Source of the DNA: Isosphaeraceae bacterium | Lineage (GTDB): Bacteria; Planctomycetota; Planctomycetia; Isosphaerales; Isosphaeraceae | Length of the DNA: 36,807 bases | Direction of reading: 5' to 3' | Assembly (NCBI GenBank): GCA_021324445.1 | Contig: JAJPJC010000531.1 | Coordinates: 1 to 36,807 of the forward strand | Shown here: positions 1 to 7,773 of the stretch, piece by piece | How positions within the stretch are numbered: position 1 is the first letter of the stretch | Layout of the letters: every line of letters starts with the position of its first letter | Position numbers and translations under genes: made by a program | Notes under the pieces: model-generated | Told to the model about the DNA's origin: nothing | The model's input: the letters and a program-made list of their open reading frames with translations, nothing else | Database searches by the model: none

Positions 1-150
1 TCGCGAGAACACTGGATTTCGCAAATCCTTGTGCTAATTGGGATTACGGAAATCGATTCGCGAAGACATCTCGACGACATCTGTAAAATGGCAAAAGTCA
101 AGCTTAGAGTCGACCTGCGGAGGATCTCCGCGCCGTGCGCGCATCTTGCG

Positions 151-199
151 AATTCCAGATTCCAGATTCCAGATGGGGATGCATCTGGAATCTGGAATC
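151..199. repeat. Heptamer-built hairpin (ATTCCAG words)
   Basis: The word ATTCCAG occurs three times in tandem from about 152 to 172. It is followed by an inverted arm, giving a perfect 17-bp stem (GATTCCAGATTCCAGAT at 158-174 against 183-199) with an 8-nt loop. It lies about 90 bp beyond the stop of the minus-strand gene ending at 287, so it could end that transcript, but no T-run follows on either strand. I see no credible gene in 1-286. Confidence 0.75.
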
Positions 200-286
200 T
201 TCGATTCCTCTTGGATTGTGGCCGATGGCCGCCTCAGGTAAGAGTCATGCGTTCGGCGATGATGATCAGCTGGACGTCGGCCCGTT

Positions 287-1261
287 TCAGGGAGCGAGCG
301 TCATCGTGGTGGTCGTCTCGACCACCTGGTCAATCCGCTGGTCCATCACGGCGATGGTCATCTCGGTCTTCTGGCTGCCGCGGGTGCTGACGATGTGGCC
401 GGCCTCGGCATCGAAGGTCAGGGTTCCTTTTCCCTCCTGCTTGCGCAGCTCGGCCGTGAGGGCCGCGCCGGCGGCGGGCTCGAGGGCCACCTTGGTGTCG
501 ACGCCGACCAGCATGAGCCGGGGATTCTTGGGGTCGGGACCCTGGAACGTGAACGTCTTGTCGATCACCATGGTCCCCAGCGGGCTCGGCATCCTGGCCG
601 GCTTATCCGACCAGGTCTTGCCCGGCTCGAGCGGACCGGCCGGGAAGTCGGGCGGGCTCGACTGCACCAGCATGTCCTTGAGCAGCTTCTCGGAGACATC
701 GGCCTCGGGTGCCCCCGCACCGCGCGGTGTCGCCTCGCGCACGGCCTTGAGGGTCTGCTCCGAGAACTGGATGTCCTCGATCGCTCCGGTGGGCTTGATC
801 CGGAAGCTAAACTCGGCGCCCGCCATGGCCCGGAGCATCTGCGCCTCGGCCTCGAAGGGGCTGCCCTGAGCGTCGGCCTTGGGATTGTTCGAGTCGAATT
901 CGAACGGCATGAACGGCGGCGCCTCCACCCGCAGCCGAACGCGATCGATCCGCTGGGTGATTTGCGCCTGACCGTCGGCGGCGACGCTCTTGACCTTCCA
1001 GCTCATCTCGACGACTTGCGACCGCGTCTGCTTGGTCTCGCGATCCGTCCCCCGCGCCGTGATGGAGATCTTCTGCTCCATGGAATAACGCAGGACCTCA
1101 CCGGGCTGGAATTTCCACCGCAAGACCTGGGCCCGGGCCGAGCCCGCGGTCCAGCCCGAGAGGAGCCAGGCGGTCAGGAACACGACGGTCGACAGGAACG
1201 AGACAGACTCCCCGCAACCCGCGAGGCGTGTGCAGCGGCGTGAGATCACGATGCTGGGCAT
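287..1261 (-). CDS. Secreted/lipid-anchored-side protein of unknown function (DUF6263-like)
   Basis: A 324-residue protein with an N-terminal hydrophobic stretch near residues 20-44 (SFLSTVVFLTAWLLSGWTAG, then SARAQ). This looks like a Sec signal peptide with cleavage near ARA-Q, so export is likely. The mature part is beta-rich. It opens LRWKFQPGEVLRYSMEQKI and contains PGKTWSDKPARMPSP and a repeated pattern of polar strands, as in the planctomycete families grouped as DUF6263. That assignment is from memory of the pattern and is uncertain. No catalytic motif is visible. An AAAGGTG ribosome binding site lies 8-9 nt before the ATG. The gene starts 24 bp after the CPBP protease stop, so the two are probably co-transcribed. 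Confidence 0.8.
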   Translation of the reverse strand: MPSIVISRRCTRLAGCGESVSFLSTVVFLTAWLLSGWTAGSARAQVLRWKFQPGEVLRYSMEQKISITARGTDRETKQTRSQVVEMSWKVKSVAADGQAQITQRIDRVRLRVEAPPFMPFEFDSNNPKADAQGSPFEAEAQMLRAMAGAEFSFRIKPTGAIEDIQFSEQTLKAVREATPRGAGAPEADVSEKLLKDMLVQSSPPDFPAGPLEPGKTWSDKPARMPSPLGTMVIDKTFTFQGPDPKNPRLMLVGVDTKVALEPAAGAALTAELRKQEGKGTLTFDAEAGHIVSTRGSQKTEMTIAVMDQRIDQVVETTTTMTLAP

Positions 1262-1285
1262 CCGTTTGCACCTTTCTCTGAATGA

Positions 1286-1894
1286 CTACTTCGTGCTCCC
1301 GTACTGGATCCGGATCAGATAGCTCAGGGCCACGAAGTCGTACAGCGCGTGGGTGACCATGACGGTAAGGAGATTGCCGTTGGCGATCCAGACCCCACCG
1401 AGATACAGACCCAGGAATCCCGTGATGACAATGTACGTCATCGAGATGGCATGCATGAGACCGAAGATGACACTCGCCGCCACCAATCCCCCGGCGGTCC
1501 CCATCCATTGAGCAAATGCGGCCTGGAGGGCACCGCGAAAGAGCATCTCCTCGCCGACACCAGCCGAGAGCGAGATCAAGGCGAGCTCCGATAAGGCGCT
1601 GTCCCGGAAGAGCGAGACGACATCCTCCTCGCAGAACTTCTTAACCTTAGCCAGGGGGCCGATGGGCCAGTTGAGGATCGCGAGGAACAGCACGAACAGG
1701 GGGACTGCGGCCCCGGCCCCCCAGAGGGCGTCCTCCAGACTCCAGACGAACCGCTCCAAAGGCGGGTGGCCCAGGAGCCAACCCAGGAACAAGGAGAAGG
1801 GAGCCAGTCCCGCCTCGAAGAAAACCATGAGGATAATGATCACGTCTCGTGTCGGCTGATCATTCTCCGGTCCCTGCAGCAGGTCGTCCTCCAT
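1286..1894 (-). CDS. CPBP family intramembrane metalloprotease (CAAX/Abi type)
   Basis: A multi-pass membrane protein of 202 residues from the chosen start. It carries the CPBP signature: GVGEEMLFRG (motif 1, the paired Glu and the Arg), FGLMHA (motif 2 His), and a final THALYDF motif in the last membrane helix. The family includes Rce1-like prenyl proteases and bacterial bacteriocin-immunity or stress proteins; the substrate cannot be told here. I chose the ATG at 1894 because AGGA sits 7 nt upstream and the first helix follows soon after. The frame stays open to an ATG at 2032 (248 aa) and another at 1951, but that extra N-terminus is Arg/Pro-rich without hydrophobic character. It lies between an HtrA protease and a secreted protein on the same strand. 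Confidence 0.85.
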   Translation of the reverse strand: MEDDLLQGPENDQPTRDVIIILMVFFEAGLAPFSLFLGWLLGHPPLERFVWSLEDALWGAGAAVPLFVLFLAILNWPIGPLAKVKKFCEEDVVSLFRDSALSELALISLSAGVGEEMLFRGALQAAFAQWMGTAGGLVAASVIFGLMHAISMTYIVITGFLGLYLGGVWIANGNLLTVMVTHALYDFVALSYLIRIQYGSTK

Positions 1895-2074
1895 CCCGGT
1901 ATCCTGGTCTTCGCCTGTTGAAGCCACCGGTGGGAGTCTCCGCCGTGGCATGGGATACCCGTACCAAGGTCCTAGATCTCTCCGCCAATCCATCTCAGAT
2001 GCCCGGACCACCGCCGCAAACCTGTCAGCCAATCAATCAAGCTAGCGGTTGGACCGTTCGATGTCGATGCCCTC

Positions 2075-2197
2075 TTGTCCGTGGTCCGCTGAGGCGGGCT
2101 GACTCGCCGGGTCCGGGAAAGCCGAGGCACCCGAAGCCGGGCGACGACGGCGCAGCGGAGCGGCAGTTCCGACAACGGACCACGGACCAAAGGACAA
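2075..2197. repeat. Intergenic repeat element, copy A
   Basis: First of three related elements (also 4518-4653 and 9421-9558). It begins with TTGTCCGTGGTCCG and ends with the inverted arm CGGACCACGGACC. The interior shares the ordered words GCGGGCTGAC, GACGGCGC, GGAGCGG and ACAACGGA (here GACAACGGA) with the other copies. It separates the HtrA stop from the CPBP gene and carries no convincing coding sequence. Size, terminal inverted repeats and dispersed copies fit a small non-autonomous mobile or REP-like element. Confidence 0.8.
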
Positions 2198-2217
2198 AGG
2201 AGAAAAGGACAAGGGAT

Positions 2218-3711
2218 TTAGCGACTCAAGATGGGCTGGCTGAGCGAGCCGCCCAGGCTGATCCGGAGCGGCTGGACCTCATTCTGGCGGACGAGATAGA
2301 GCAAGGCGCTGTGGGTCTGGGCGGTCTCGGGCTGGCGGAGCACGTACAGGATATTGTCGGGCCGGATCGTCTCCCAGTGGCGGCTGCCGACCTTCATGCC
2401 CAGGAGGATGTCGCCCTTCTGGATGGCGGCCTCGGCCGCCGGGCTGCCGGGAAGAACGGCCTGGATATAGAGACCGCCCCGGAGCTTGGGCGAGACGGTC
2501 GCGACATATTCGGTCGGGACGGGGATCGTCCGGAGTCCCAGCAGTCGCCAGATCTGGTCCTCGGGAGCACCGGCCGCGGATTGGGAGAGCGCCCGGACGT
2601 CCAGGGACAGGGCGGTCTCCGTGCCGCCACGACGGACGGTGACGTTGGCCGGCCGGCCCGGCCGGACGTCGATCAGGCCGCGCTCGAGATCCAGCGCGTG
2701 GGCGATCGGCAGTGCCCCCACGCGGACCAGCTCATCGCCGGGCCGTAGCCCGGCGGCCTCGGCCGGACTCCCCGGCTCAACCTCGGCGATGACCACGCTC
2801 CGCTTCAAACCGCGATGCTGTTCGGCGGGGATCACCCCATGCCAGGTCGCGGCCAGCCGCCGCGTGCTCAGGAGTTCGGTGGCGACGCGCTTGACCTCGT
2901 CAATCGGCAGCGCGAAGCCGATCCCCTGCGCCCCCGCCCGCACCGCCACGTTGATGCCGATCAGCTCCCCGTCGATGTTGATCAGGGGACCCCCCGAATT
3001 CCCCGGGTTGATGCACGCATCGGTCTGGATCAGGTTGCGGTAGACCTGGTCATCCGAGAGCGTGACGTCCCGGTGCAACGCGCTGATGATCCCGGACGAG
3101 ACGGTGTTCTCGTAGCCGAAGGCATTGCCGATGGTCAGGACTGTCTCGCCCACCATCAAGTCGGACGAGGACCCCAGCTCGATCGCCGCCAACGGGCGGG
3201 GCGGGTCGAGCTTCAAGATCGCCAGGTCCATGATCGGGTCGAATTGCAGGAGCCGGGCGGGCAAGGTCGTGCCGTCGAAGAGCTGGACCGTGATCCCTTG
3301 CACCTTGTCGACGACGTGGTGATTGGTCAGGACATACCCGCGACCGTCGATCACCACGCCGCTGCCCATCCCACTGACTCGCGGCCGCTGGTTCTCCTCC
3401 GGCGAGAACGGCCACCGGCTGTGCGAGGCGGCCTTCTTCTCACTCGAAATGCTCACGACGCTGCGGTGGACCTTCTCGACCGCCTCCACCACCGCCGAGC
3501 GCCGCGCTGCCGAGGCCCCCCAAGACCGACCACTCGCCGGGGCCAGCGCGACCACCCACACGGCCACAGCGACTGTCAGTTTTCCGATCAGGCCATCATC
3601 CCGACTCGTCAACGGCGTTGGCACGGCGGTCGTCCCCACAGCGATAGACCGAGATGCTCTCGTTTCAACCCGATCCCGTCCCATCCTCCGGGGGTGGATC
3701 CTGCCGAGCAA
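2218..3711 (-). CDS. HtrA/DegP-type trypsin-like serine protease with two PDZ domains
   Basis: A 497-residue envelope protease. A hydrophobic segment at about 43-60 (KLTVAVAVWVVALAPA) acts as a signal peptide or anchor. The trypsin-like domain spans about 75-285 with a full triad: His132 in TNHHVVD, Asp162 in DPIMDLAILKLD, and Ser239 in NPGNSGGPL. Two PDZ domains follow, about 300-375 (PGSPAEAAGLRPGDELV) and about 395-470 (PGSPAAEAAIQKGDILLG). HtrA proteins degrade or refold damaged exported proteins. The track start is a TTG at 3711 with GGGAG 7 nt upstream. An ATG at 3684 and a later GTG are alternatives, and the 3649-3686 segment is one copy of a direct repeat, which hints that translation may begin downstream of it. 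Confidence 0.92.
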   Translation of the reverse strand: MLGRIHPRRMGRDRVETRASRSIAVGTTAVPTPLTSRDDGLIGKLTVAVAVWVVALAPASGRSWGASAARRSAVVEAVEKVHRSVVSISSEKKAASHSRWPFSPEENQRPRVSGMGSGVVIDGRGYVLTNHHVVDKVQGITVQLFDGTTLPARLLQFDPIMDLAILKLDPPRPLAAIELGSSSDLMVGETVLTIGNAFGYENTVSSGIISALHRDVTLSDDQVYRNLIQTDACINPGNSGGPLINIDGELIGINVAVRAGAQGIGFALPIDEVKRVATELLSTRRLAATWHGVIPAEQHRGLKRSVVIAEVEPGSPAEAAGLRPGDELVRVGALPIAHALDLERGLIDVRPGRPANVTVRRGGTETALSLDVRALSQSAAGAPEDQIWRLLGLRTIPVPTEYVATVSPKLRGGLYIQAVLPGSPAAEAAIQKGDILLGMKVGSRHWETIRPDNILYVLRQPETAQTHSALLYLVRQNEVQPLRISLGGSLSQPILSR

Positions 3712-3760
3712 GGGCCGACTCCCGAGATGTCTCTCGTTTCAACCGGATCCCGGCCCACCC
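3649..3760. repeat. Two-copy direct repeat at the 5' end of the HtrA gene
   Basis: Two copies of a roughly 38-bp sequence lie at 3649-3686 and 3722-3760, offset by 73 bp. Each contains CTCGTTTCAACC followed by GATCCCG and CCCA. Each also holds a short hairpin (CGAGA...TCTCG) on the minus strand. Copy 1 overlaps the first codons of the HtrA frame as called, copy 2 is upstream. The position suits a transcription factor or leader site for htrA, which is inference. Confidence 0.6.
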
Positions 3761-4036
3761 GGCTCCCGACCCGCCCTCCTGGCTGCCACTCCCGGCTTGG
3801 TTTTGGATCGGTTCCCCCTTTTGACAGCTTGAGAGTAGTCTCATCGATGTTCCCCAGGTTTCCCGGCCTTAGTAATTACCCGCAATGCCGACCCAGATTA
3901 CCCAGATCCCAGGACGGCACGCGGCCGCGGGGCGGAGGGGAAACGGAGACGGGCGGGGATCGGAATTAACCCTTGCCAGGAGCCGCCTTCCGTCACGCCG
4001 CCGCGGTGGGTCCGTATTTGTTAAGTCCAGGGTGCG

Positions 4037-4066
4037 TTGACAGCCGCGCCGGCGGACCGCTAGGTT
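4037..4066 (+). promoter_or_regulatory. Candidate promoter for the TPR gene
   Basis: A perfect -35 box TTGACA (4037-4042) is followed after 18 bp by TAGGTT (4061-4066) as a weak -10. This is about 125 bp before the ATG at 4192. The rest of 3761-4191 shows no gene I can support, only GC-rich noncoding DNA between divergent genes. Confidence 0.35.
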
Positions 4067-4191
4067 GCACTTGGGGGGTGACGGTCCCTGGGGCGAGGAT
4101 CGAGGCGTGTCGTCTCACCCAGGACGGGCGGGCCGAGGAGCGGGCGGCCGAGAGGGACCCCTGCCTGGGCTCTTGGGCGGACGGAGGCGCG

Positions 4192-4512
4192 ATGGCCGAG
4201 AAATCACGCCGGCGGCTGAGACTGGAGCAGAGCCTCGCTGCGGCTCCCGAGGATCTGTTCCTCCGCTATGCCCTGGCTCTCCAGTGCCTCCAAGACGGCG
4301 ATGTGGACGAGGGGCGGCAGCGGCTCAAGGACCTGATCGCCGATGATCCCGACCACCAGATCGCTGCCTATCAGCAGCTCGGCCAGTCCTACGCGGACCA
4401 CGGGGAGACGGACGACGCACTGGCCATCCTTCGCGCGGGCGTCGCCAAGGCCCAGGCCGCCGGTGATGGGCATGCCGCGGCCGAGATGGAACAGTTGATC
4501 TTGGTCCTTTAG
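4192..4512 (+). CDS. Small TPR-like protein
   Basis: A soluble, helical 106-residue protein. It contains a pair of tetratricopeptide-like repeats: DLFLRYALALQCLQDGDVDE followed by AYQQLGQSYADHGETDDALA, with the usual Tyr/Ala/Gly spacing and a terminal Ala-rich helix. TPR proteins serve as protein-binding scaffolds; no partner is indicated. The frame is open upstream to 3973, but the ATG at 4192 has GGAGG 4 nt before it, and the upstream stretch is Gly/Arg/Cys-rich like noncoding DNA. The stop lies 5 bp before repeat copy B. Confidence 0.75.
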   Translation: MAEKSRRRLRLEQSLAAAPEDLFLRYALALQCLQDGDVDEGRQRLKDLIADDPDHQIAAYQQLGQSYADHGETDDALAILRAGVAKAQAAGDGHAAAEMEQLILVL

Positions 4513-4517
4513 TCCTT

Positions 4518-4653
4518 TTGTCCGTGGTCCGTGGTTCGCTGACGCGGGCTGACGGGCCTCACCCGTAAGAGACCGAGCACTCGAAAACGCGTTCCGACGG
4601 CGCTCTGGAGCGGGAGCTCCTACAACGGACCACGGACCACGGACCACGGACAA
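4518..4653. repeat. Intergenic repeat element, copy B
   Basis: Second copy of the element at 2075 and the cleanest for the heptamer structure. The left arm has GTCCGTG twice in tandem (4520-4533) and the right arm has GGACCAC three times (4627-4647). The interior carries GCGGGCTGAC, GCACTCGAA, GACGGCGC, GGAGCGG and ACAACGGA in the same order as copies A and C. It fills the whole gap between the TPR gene and the alcohol dehydrogenase gene. Confidence 0.85.
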
Positions 4654-4720
4654 AGAAGAAATGCGGTCCCAATCGGCCGATCGCTCCGGCTCTCGATCAT
4701 CGGCGGCTCGGCTCGAGACG

Positions 4721-5890
4721 ATGCCACCGCAGGGCGGCTCCCCGGAGCCGGTGGCCGCCACGTTCACGTTCCCGAACCGCATCCTCTTCGGTGCCGGTGC
4801 CCAGATTTTGCTGGCCTCCGAGCTGCACCGGCTCGGGGTCGTGCGACCCCTGGTCGTGACCGATCCCGGTCTCCTGGCCGCCGGACTGGTCGGGCCGGTC
4901 GTGGCGCCGCTGGGCTCGCAGGCGATCGTCTATAGCGGTGTCCAGGCCAATCCCACCGAGGAGGACGTGCTGGGCGGCCTGGCACTCTATCGCGACTCCG
5001 GCTGCGACGGCCTGGTCGGGTTCGGGGGCGGCAGCCCGATCGATGCGGCCAAAGCCATCCGGCTCCTGGTCACACACCCCGGCCGTCTGGCCGACTACGA
5101 CTGGACCTGTGGCGGCCAGGACCGGATCACGTCCGCCCTGCCGGCCCTGGTGGCCGTGCCCACGACGGCCGGAACCGGGAGCGAGGCCGGCCGCGGCGCG
5201 TTGATCCAACTGCCGCAGACCGGTCGCAAGACCATCGTCCTGAGCCCCTTCCTCCTACCCAGCACCGCGATCTGTGACCCCGACCTGACCCGCGCACTCC
5301 CCCCGACCCTGACTGCGGGGACCGGCATGGATGCGCTGACGCATTGCGTCGAGAGTTATCTTTCCACCACGTTCCACCCGATTTGTGATGGGATCGCCGT
5401 GGAAGGGCTGAAATGGATTTTCCGGGGCCTGGAGACCGCCGTCCGCGAGGGGTGCAACGCCGAGGCGCGCTCGGCGATGATGATGGGTGCGCTGCTGGGC
5501 GGCATCAGCTTCCACAAGGGGCTGGGCGTGGTGCACTCGCTGGCGCACGCACTGGGTGCGGAGGGTCGGGTGCATCATGGCACGCTCAACGCGATCCTCC
5601 TGCCGCACGCACTGCGGTTCAACCGCCCGGCCGCGGGCGAGCGCTTGGCCGGACTGGCGGGCCGGTTGGGTCTGGGCCGCAGCGATGATGCGGCCGGTCA
5701 CCTCATCACCCTGACGGAGCTGGTGCTCGCCCGGCTTCCGCTGCCGCGCCGCCTGGGACAGCTCGACGAACTGCGCCACGACCGGATCCCCGAGTACGCG
5801 CGGCTGGCCTTGCTCGACCACTGCCACCGGACCAACCCGCGACCCTGCACCCAGGCGGACCTCGAGGACCTCCTCGATCGGGCGTGGTAA
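4721..5890 (+). CDS. Iron-containing alcohol dehydrogenase
   Basis: Family III (Fe-ADH) NAD(P)-dependent alcohol dehydrogenase, about 389 residues. It opens FPNRILFGAGA. The nucleotide-binding part has GFGGGSPIDAAKAI and PTTAGTGSEA. Metal ligands are visible as Asp and His in GTGMDALTHCVESY, His in GLGVVHSLAHALGA and His in VHHGTLNAILLPH. The family reduces aldehydes or oxidises short alcohols, diols or hydroxy acids; the substrate cannot be read from sequence. I prefer the ATG at 4721. An in-frame ATG at 4661 adds a 20-residue Ser/Arg-rich tail and begins only 7 bp after repeat copy B. The ferrochelatase gene starts 43 bp downstream on the same strand. Confidence 0.92.
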   Translation: MPPQGGSPEPVAATFTFPNRILFGAGAQILLASELHRLGVVRPLVVTDPGLLAAGLVGPVVAPLGSQAIVYSGVQANPTEEDVLGGLALYRDSGCDGLVGFGGGSPIDAAKAIRLLVTHPGRLADYDWTCGGQDRITSALPALVAVPTTAGTGSEAGRGALIQLPQTGRKTIVLSPFLLPSTAICDPDLTRALPPTLTAGTGMDALTHCVESYLSTTFHPICDGIAVEGLKWIFRGLETAVREGCNAEARSAMMMGALLGGISFHKGLGVVHSLAHALGAEGRVHHGTLNAILLPHALRFNRPAAGERLAGLAGRLGLGRSDDAAGHLITLTELVLARLPLPRRLGQLDELRHDRIPEYARLALLDHCHRTNPRPCTQADLEDLLDRAW

Positions 5891-5933
5891 TCCCATCTCG
5901 ACCGGCGGGACTGACTTTTGTTGAGACGGACAG

Positions 5934-6986
5934 ATGGCCAGCGGCTACGATGCGATCCTTCTGGTTGGTTTTGGCGGCCCCGAGCGGCCCGAAGACGTCC
6001 TTCCCTTCCTGGAGAACGTCACGCGGGGGCGGAACGTGCCGCGGGAACGCCTGCGAGAAGTCGCCGCGCATTACGATCATTTCGGCGGAGTGAGCCCGCT
6101 CAACGGACAGGTCCGCGCGCTGATCGCCGCCCTGCGACCGGAGCTGGACCGGCAGGAGATTCCCCTGCCGATCTTCTGGGGCAATCGGAACTGGCACCCG
6201 ATGCTGGCGGACACCCTCGCGGCGATGACCGCCACGGGAATCCACAAGGCCCTGGCGATCGTCCTGTCCGCCTACAGCTCGTACTCCAGTTGCCGGCAAT
6301 ACCGCGAGGACATCGAGCGGGCGCGCGCCGCCGCCGGCGAGCGCGCCCCCCGCGTGGACAAGGTCCGGGTCTTCTACAATCACCCCGAGTTCGTGGCCGC
6401 GAATCTCGAGCGGGTGCGCGACGGCCTGGAGTCGATTGCCATCGAGCGGCGATCGGCAACCCACCTGGCGTTCACGGCCCACAGCATCCCGGCGGCCATG
6501 GCCCGGAATTGCGACTACGAGTGTCAGCTCAACGAGACCGCCCGCCTGGTCGCCGAGGGGATCGGCTTCGAGGCCGAACGCTGGGCCATGGTCTACCAGA
6601 GCCGCAGCGGCCGGCCCGAGGACCCATGGCTCGATCCGGATATCCTCGATCACATCAAAGACTTACACCGACGCGGCGTCCAGGATCTCCTGATCCATCC
6701 CCTGGGGTTCCTGTCCGATCACGTGGAGGTCCTCTATGACCTGGACGAGGAGGCACACGGCTTGTGCGACGAGCTAGGTCTGCGCATGGTCCGCAGCCAG
6801 ACGGTGGGTCTGCACCCTCGGTTCGTCGGGATGCTGCGCGAGTTGATCCAGGAACGAATCGCGGATGCCCCTGAGTCCGGCCGCAGGGCCGTCGGCCGAT
6901 TTGGCCCCAGCCATGATGTCTGCCCCGAATCGTGCTGCCTGGCTGGCCCAGGGCAGCCCAGGGCGGCTGCCCCACCTTTCCCTTAG
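5934..6986 (+). CDS. hemH: Ferrochelatase (actinobacterial-like, with putative [2Fe-2S] cysteines)
   Basis: Inserts ferrous iron into protoporphyrin IX or coproporphyrin III in haem synthesis. The 350-residue protein opens YDAILLVGFGGPERPEDV and LPFLENVTRGRNVPRERL, the actinobacterial/CpfC pattern. His183 (TAHSIP) and Glu265 (DHVEVLYDLD) are the expected metal-inserting residues. Cys120 in SSCRQYRED and Cys330, Cys334, Cys335 in the C-terminal CPESCC match the positions that hold a [2Fe-2S] cluster in mycobacterial and animal ferrochelatases. The last 12 or so residues (GPGQPRAAAPPFP) are encoded by a GC-rich word repeated elsewhere in the window. The gene overlaps the convergent gene at 6983 by 4 bp. 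Confidence 0.92.
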   Translation: MASGYDAILLVGFGGPERPEDVLPFLENVTRGRNVPRERLREVAAHYDHFGGVSPLNGQVRALIAALRPELDRQEIPLPIFWGNRNWHPMLADTLAAMTATGIHKALAIVLSAYSSYSSCRQYREDIERARAAAGERAPRVDKVRVFYNHPEFVAANLERVRDGLESIAIERRSATHLAFTAHSIPAAMARNCDYECQLNETARLVAEGIGFEAERWAMVYQSRSGRPEDPWLDPDILDHIKDLHRRGVQDLLIHPLGFLSDHVEVLYDLDEEAHGLCDELGLRMVRSQTVGLHPRFVGMLRELIQERIADAPESGRRAVGRFGPSHDVCPESCCLAGPGQPRAAAPPFP

Positions 6987-7510
6987 AGCTCCACATCCAC
7001 GGGAGCCGGCTTCGACTTCTGGGCGCACCATCGGCTGGCGTCCAAGGTGCCGGCAGCGGACAACCAATCCCAGGGCGAGCCGCAGGCGTCGTTCGTCCCC
7101 GCCGGGAACCGCACCCGGTCGCTGGTGACCCACTCGTTGTCCGACATATCGGTACCGACATAATGGATGAGGTAGCGCTCGCCGTCGCGCTTGAGGATGA
7201 GCGAGGGGTTCCACTCGCCCTCGGACTCGACGACAACCTCGCTGGCGCACGGGTAATCGACGAGGCCCGAGGGATCCTGCCGGCGACCGTTCAGGACCTG
7301 AAGGATCTGTTCGGCCGGCATTCCGCGCTCGATCATCTGCTTCTTCAGGGACGTCTCCAGCCGAATCTTGTGGACATTTGCCCACGCCGGGACAATGATG
7401 CCGGCCAGGGAGACCAGGGTGACAACAGCGACGCCCATACCGACGATCCAGAGGCTGAAGACTTGCACGGAGCTGAACGCGGCGAAGATCCAGGCAGATT
7501 CGAGCAGCAT
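6983..7510 (-). CDS. Membrane-anchored protein with Tudor-like (agenet/chromo-type) domain
   Basis: A 175-residue protein of unknown role. Two close hydrophobic segments lie at about 5-45 (IFAAFSSVQVFSLWIVGMGV and TLVSLAGIIVPAWANV). An Arg/Lys-rich helix follows. A small beta-barrel-like module spans about 95-145: VVVESEGEWNPSLILKR, YLIHYVGTDMSDNEWV, TSDRVRFPAG. The pattern 'W..slil.r.dg.rylIHYvG.d...nEWV..dRvR' is typical of Tudor-knot/agenet-like domains, which are common in planctomycetes and bind peptides or nucleic acids in eukaryotes. GAGGAGG lies 6 nt before the ATG, which settles the start. It is transcribed divergently from the chemosensory locus. Confidence 0.8.
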   Translation of the reverse strand: MLLESAWIFAAFSSVQVFSLWIVGMGVAVVTLVSLAGIIVPAWANVHKIRLETSLKKQMIERGMPAEQILQVLNGRRQDPSGLVDYPCASEVVVESEGEWNPSLILKRDGERYLIHYVGTDMSDNEWVTSDRVRFPAGTNDACGSPWDWLSAAGTLDASRWCAQKSKPAPVDVEL

Positions 7511-7727
7511 CGGCTTCCTCCTCGCAGACTTCGGAGTCGAGATTGCAAGGCATGGTCACGCGGGGTCAGAGATTGATCGGTATTCGGTGGACGCTCCCGT
7601 TTATTGTGGGTCGGACCGGACCGACCGGGCGGGGACCCGCGCCAGCGACCAGCGGCGGATCGGGCCGCGCAACGGCCCTGGACAGCCGACCCCAGCGCGT
7701 CGTATCGTGAGGTCTAGCCCCTACAAA

Positions 7728-7743
7728 CGGACCGGCCGGTCCG
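7728..7743. promoter_or_regulatory. 16-bp perfect palindrome upstream of the chemosensory locus
   Basis: CGGACCGGCCGGTCCG is a perfect 16-bp palindrome. It lies 30 bp before the ATG of the REC-PP2C gene and in the 263-bp gap shared with the divergent Tudor-like gene. Related words occur nearby (GGTCGGACCGGACCGACC around 7612). It is well placed for an operator controlling the locus, but no factor can be named. Confidence 0.45.
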
Positions 7744-7773
7744 ATCGGAAGTCGTGAACGGGAGAGCAGTTCG

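Noticed and set aside
95..121. HindIII- and SalI-like sites in the first bases, resembling a cloning polylinker
   Set aside because: Only the short AAGCTT and GTCGAC words match. The surrounding sequence is not a known vector that I recognise, and such six-mers occur by chance.
3649..3760. Possible minimal CRISPR (two repeats ending in GTTGAAAC on the minus strand, about 35 bp between)
   Set aside because: Only two copies, the similarity runs on past the would-be repeat boundary, there is no leader and no cas gene in the window.
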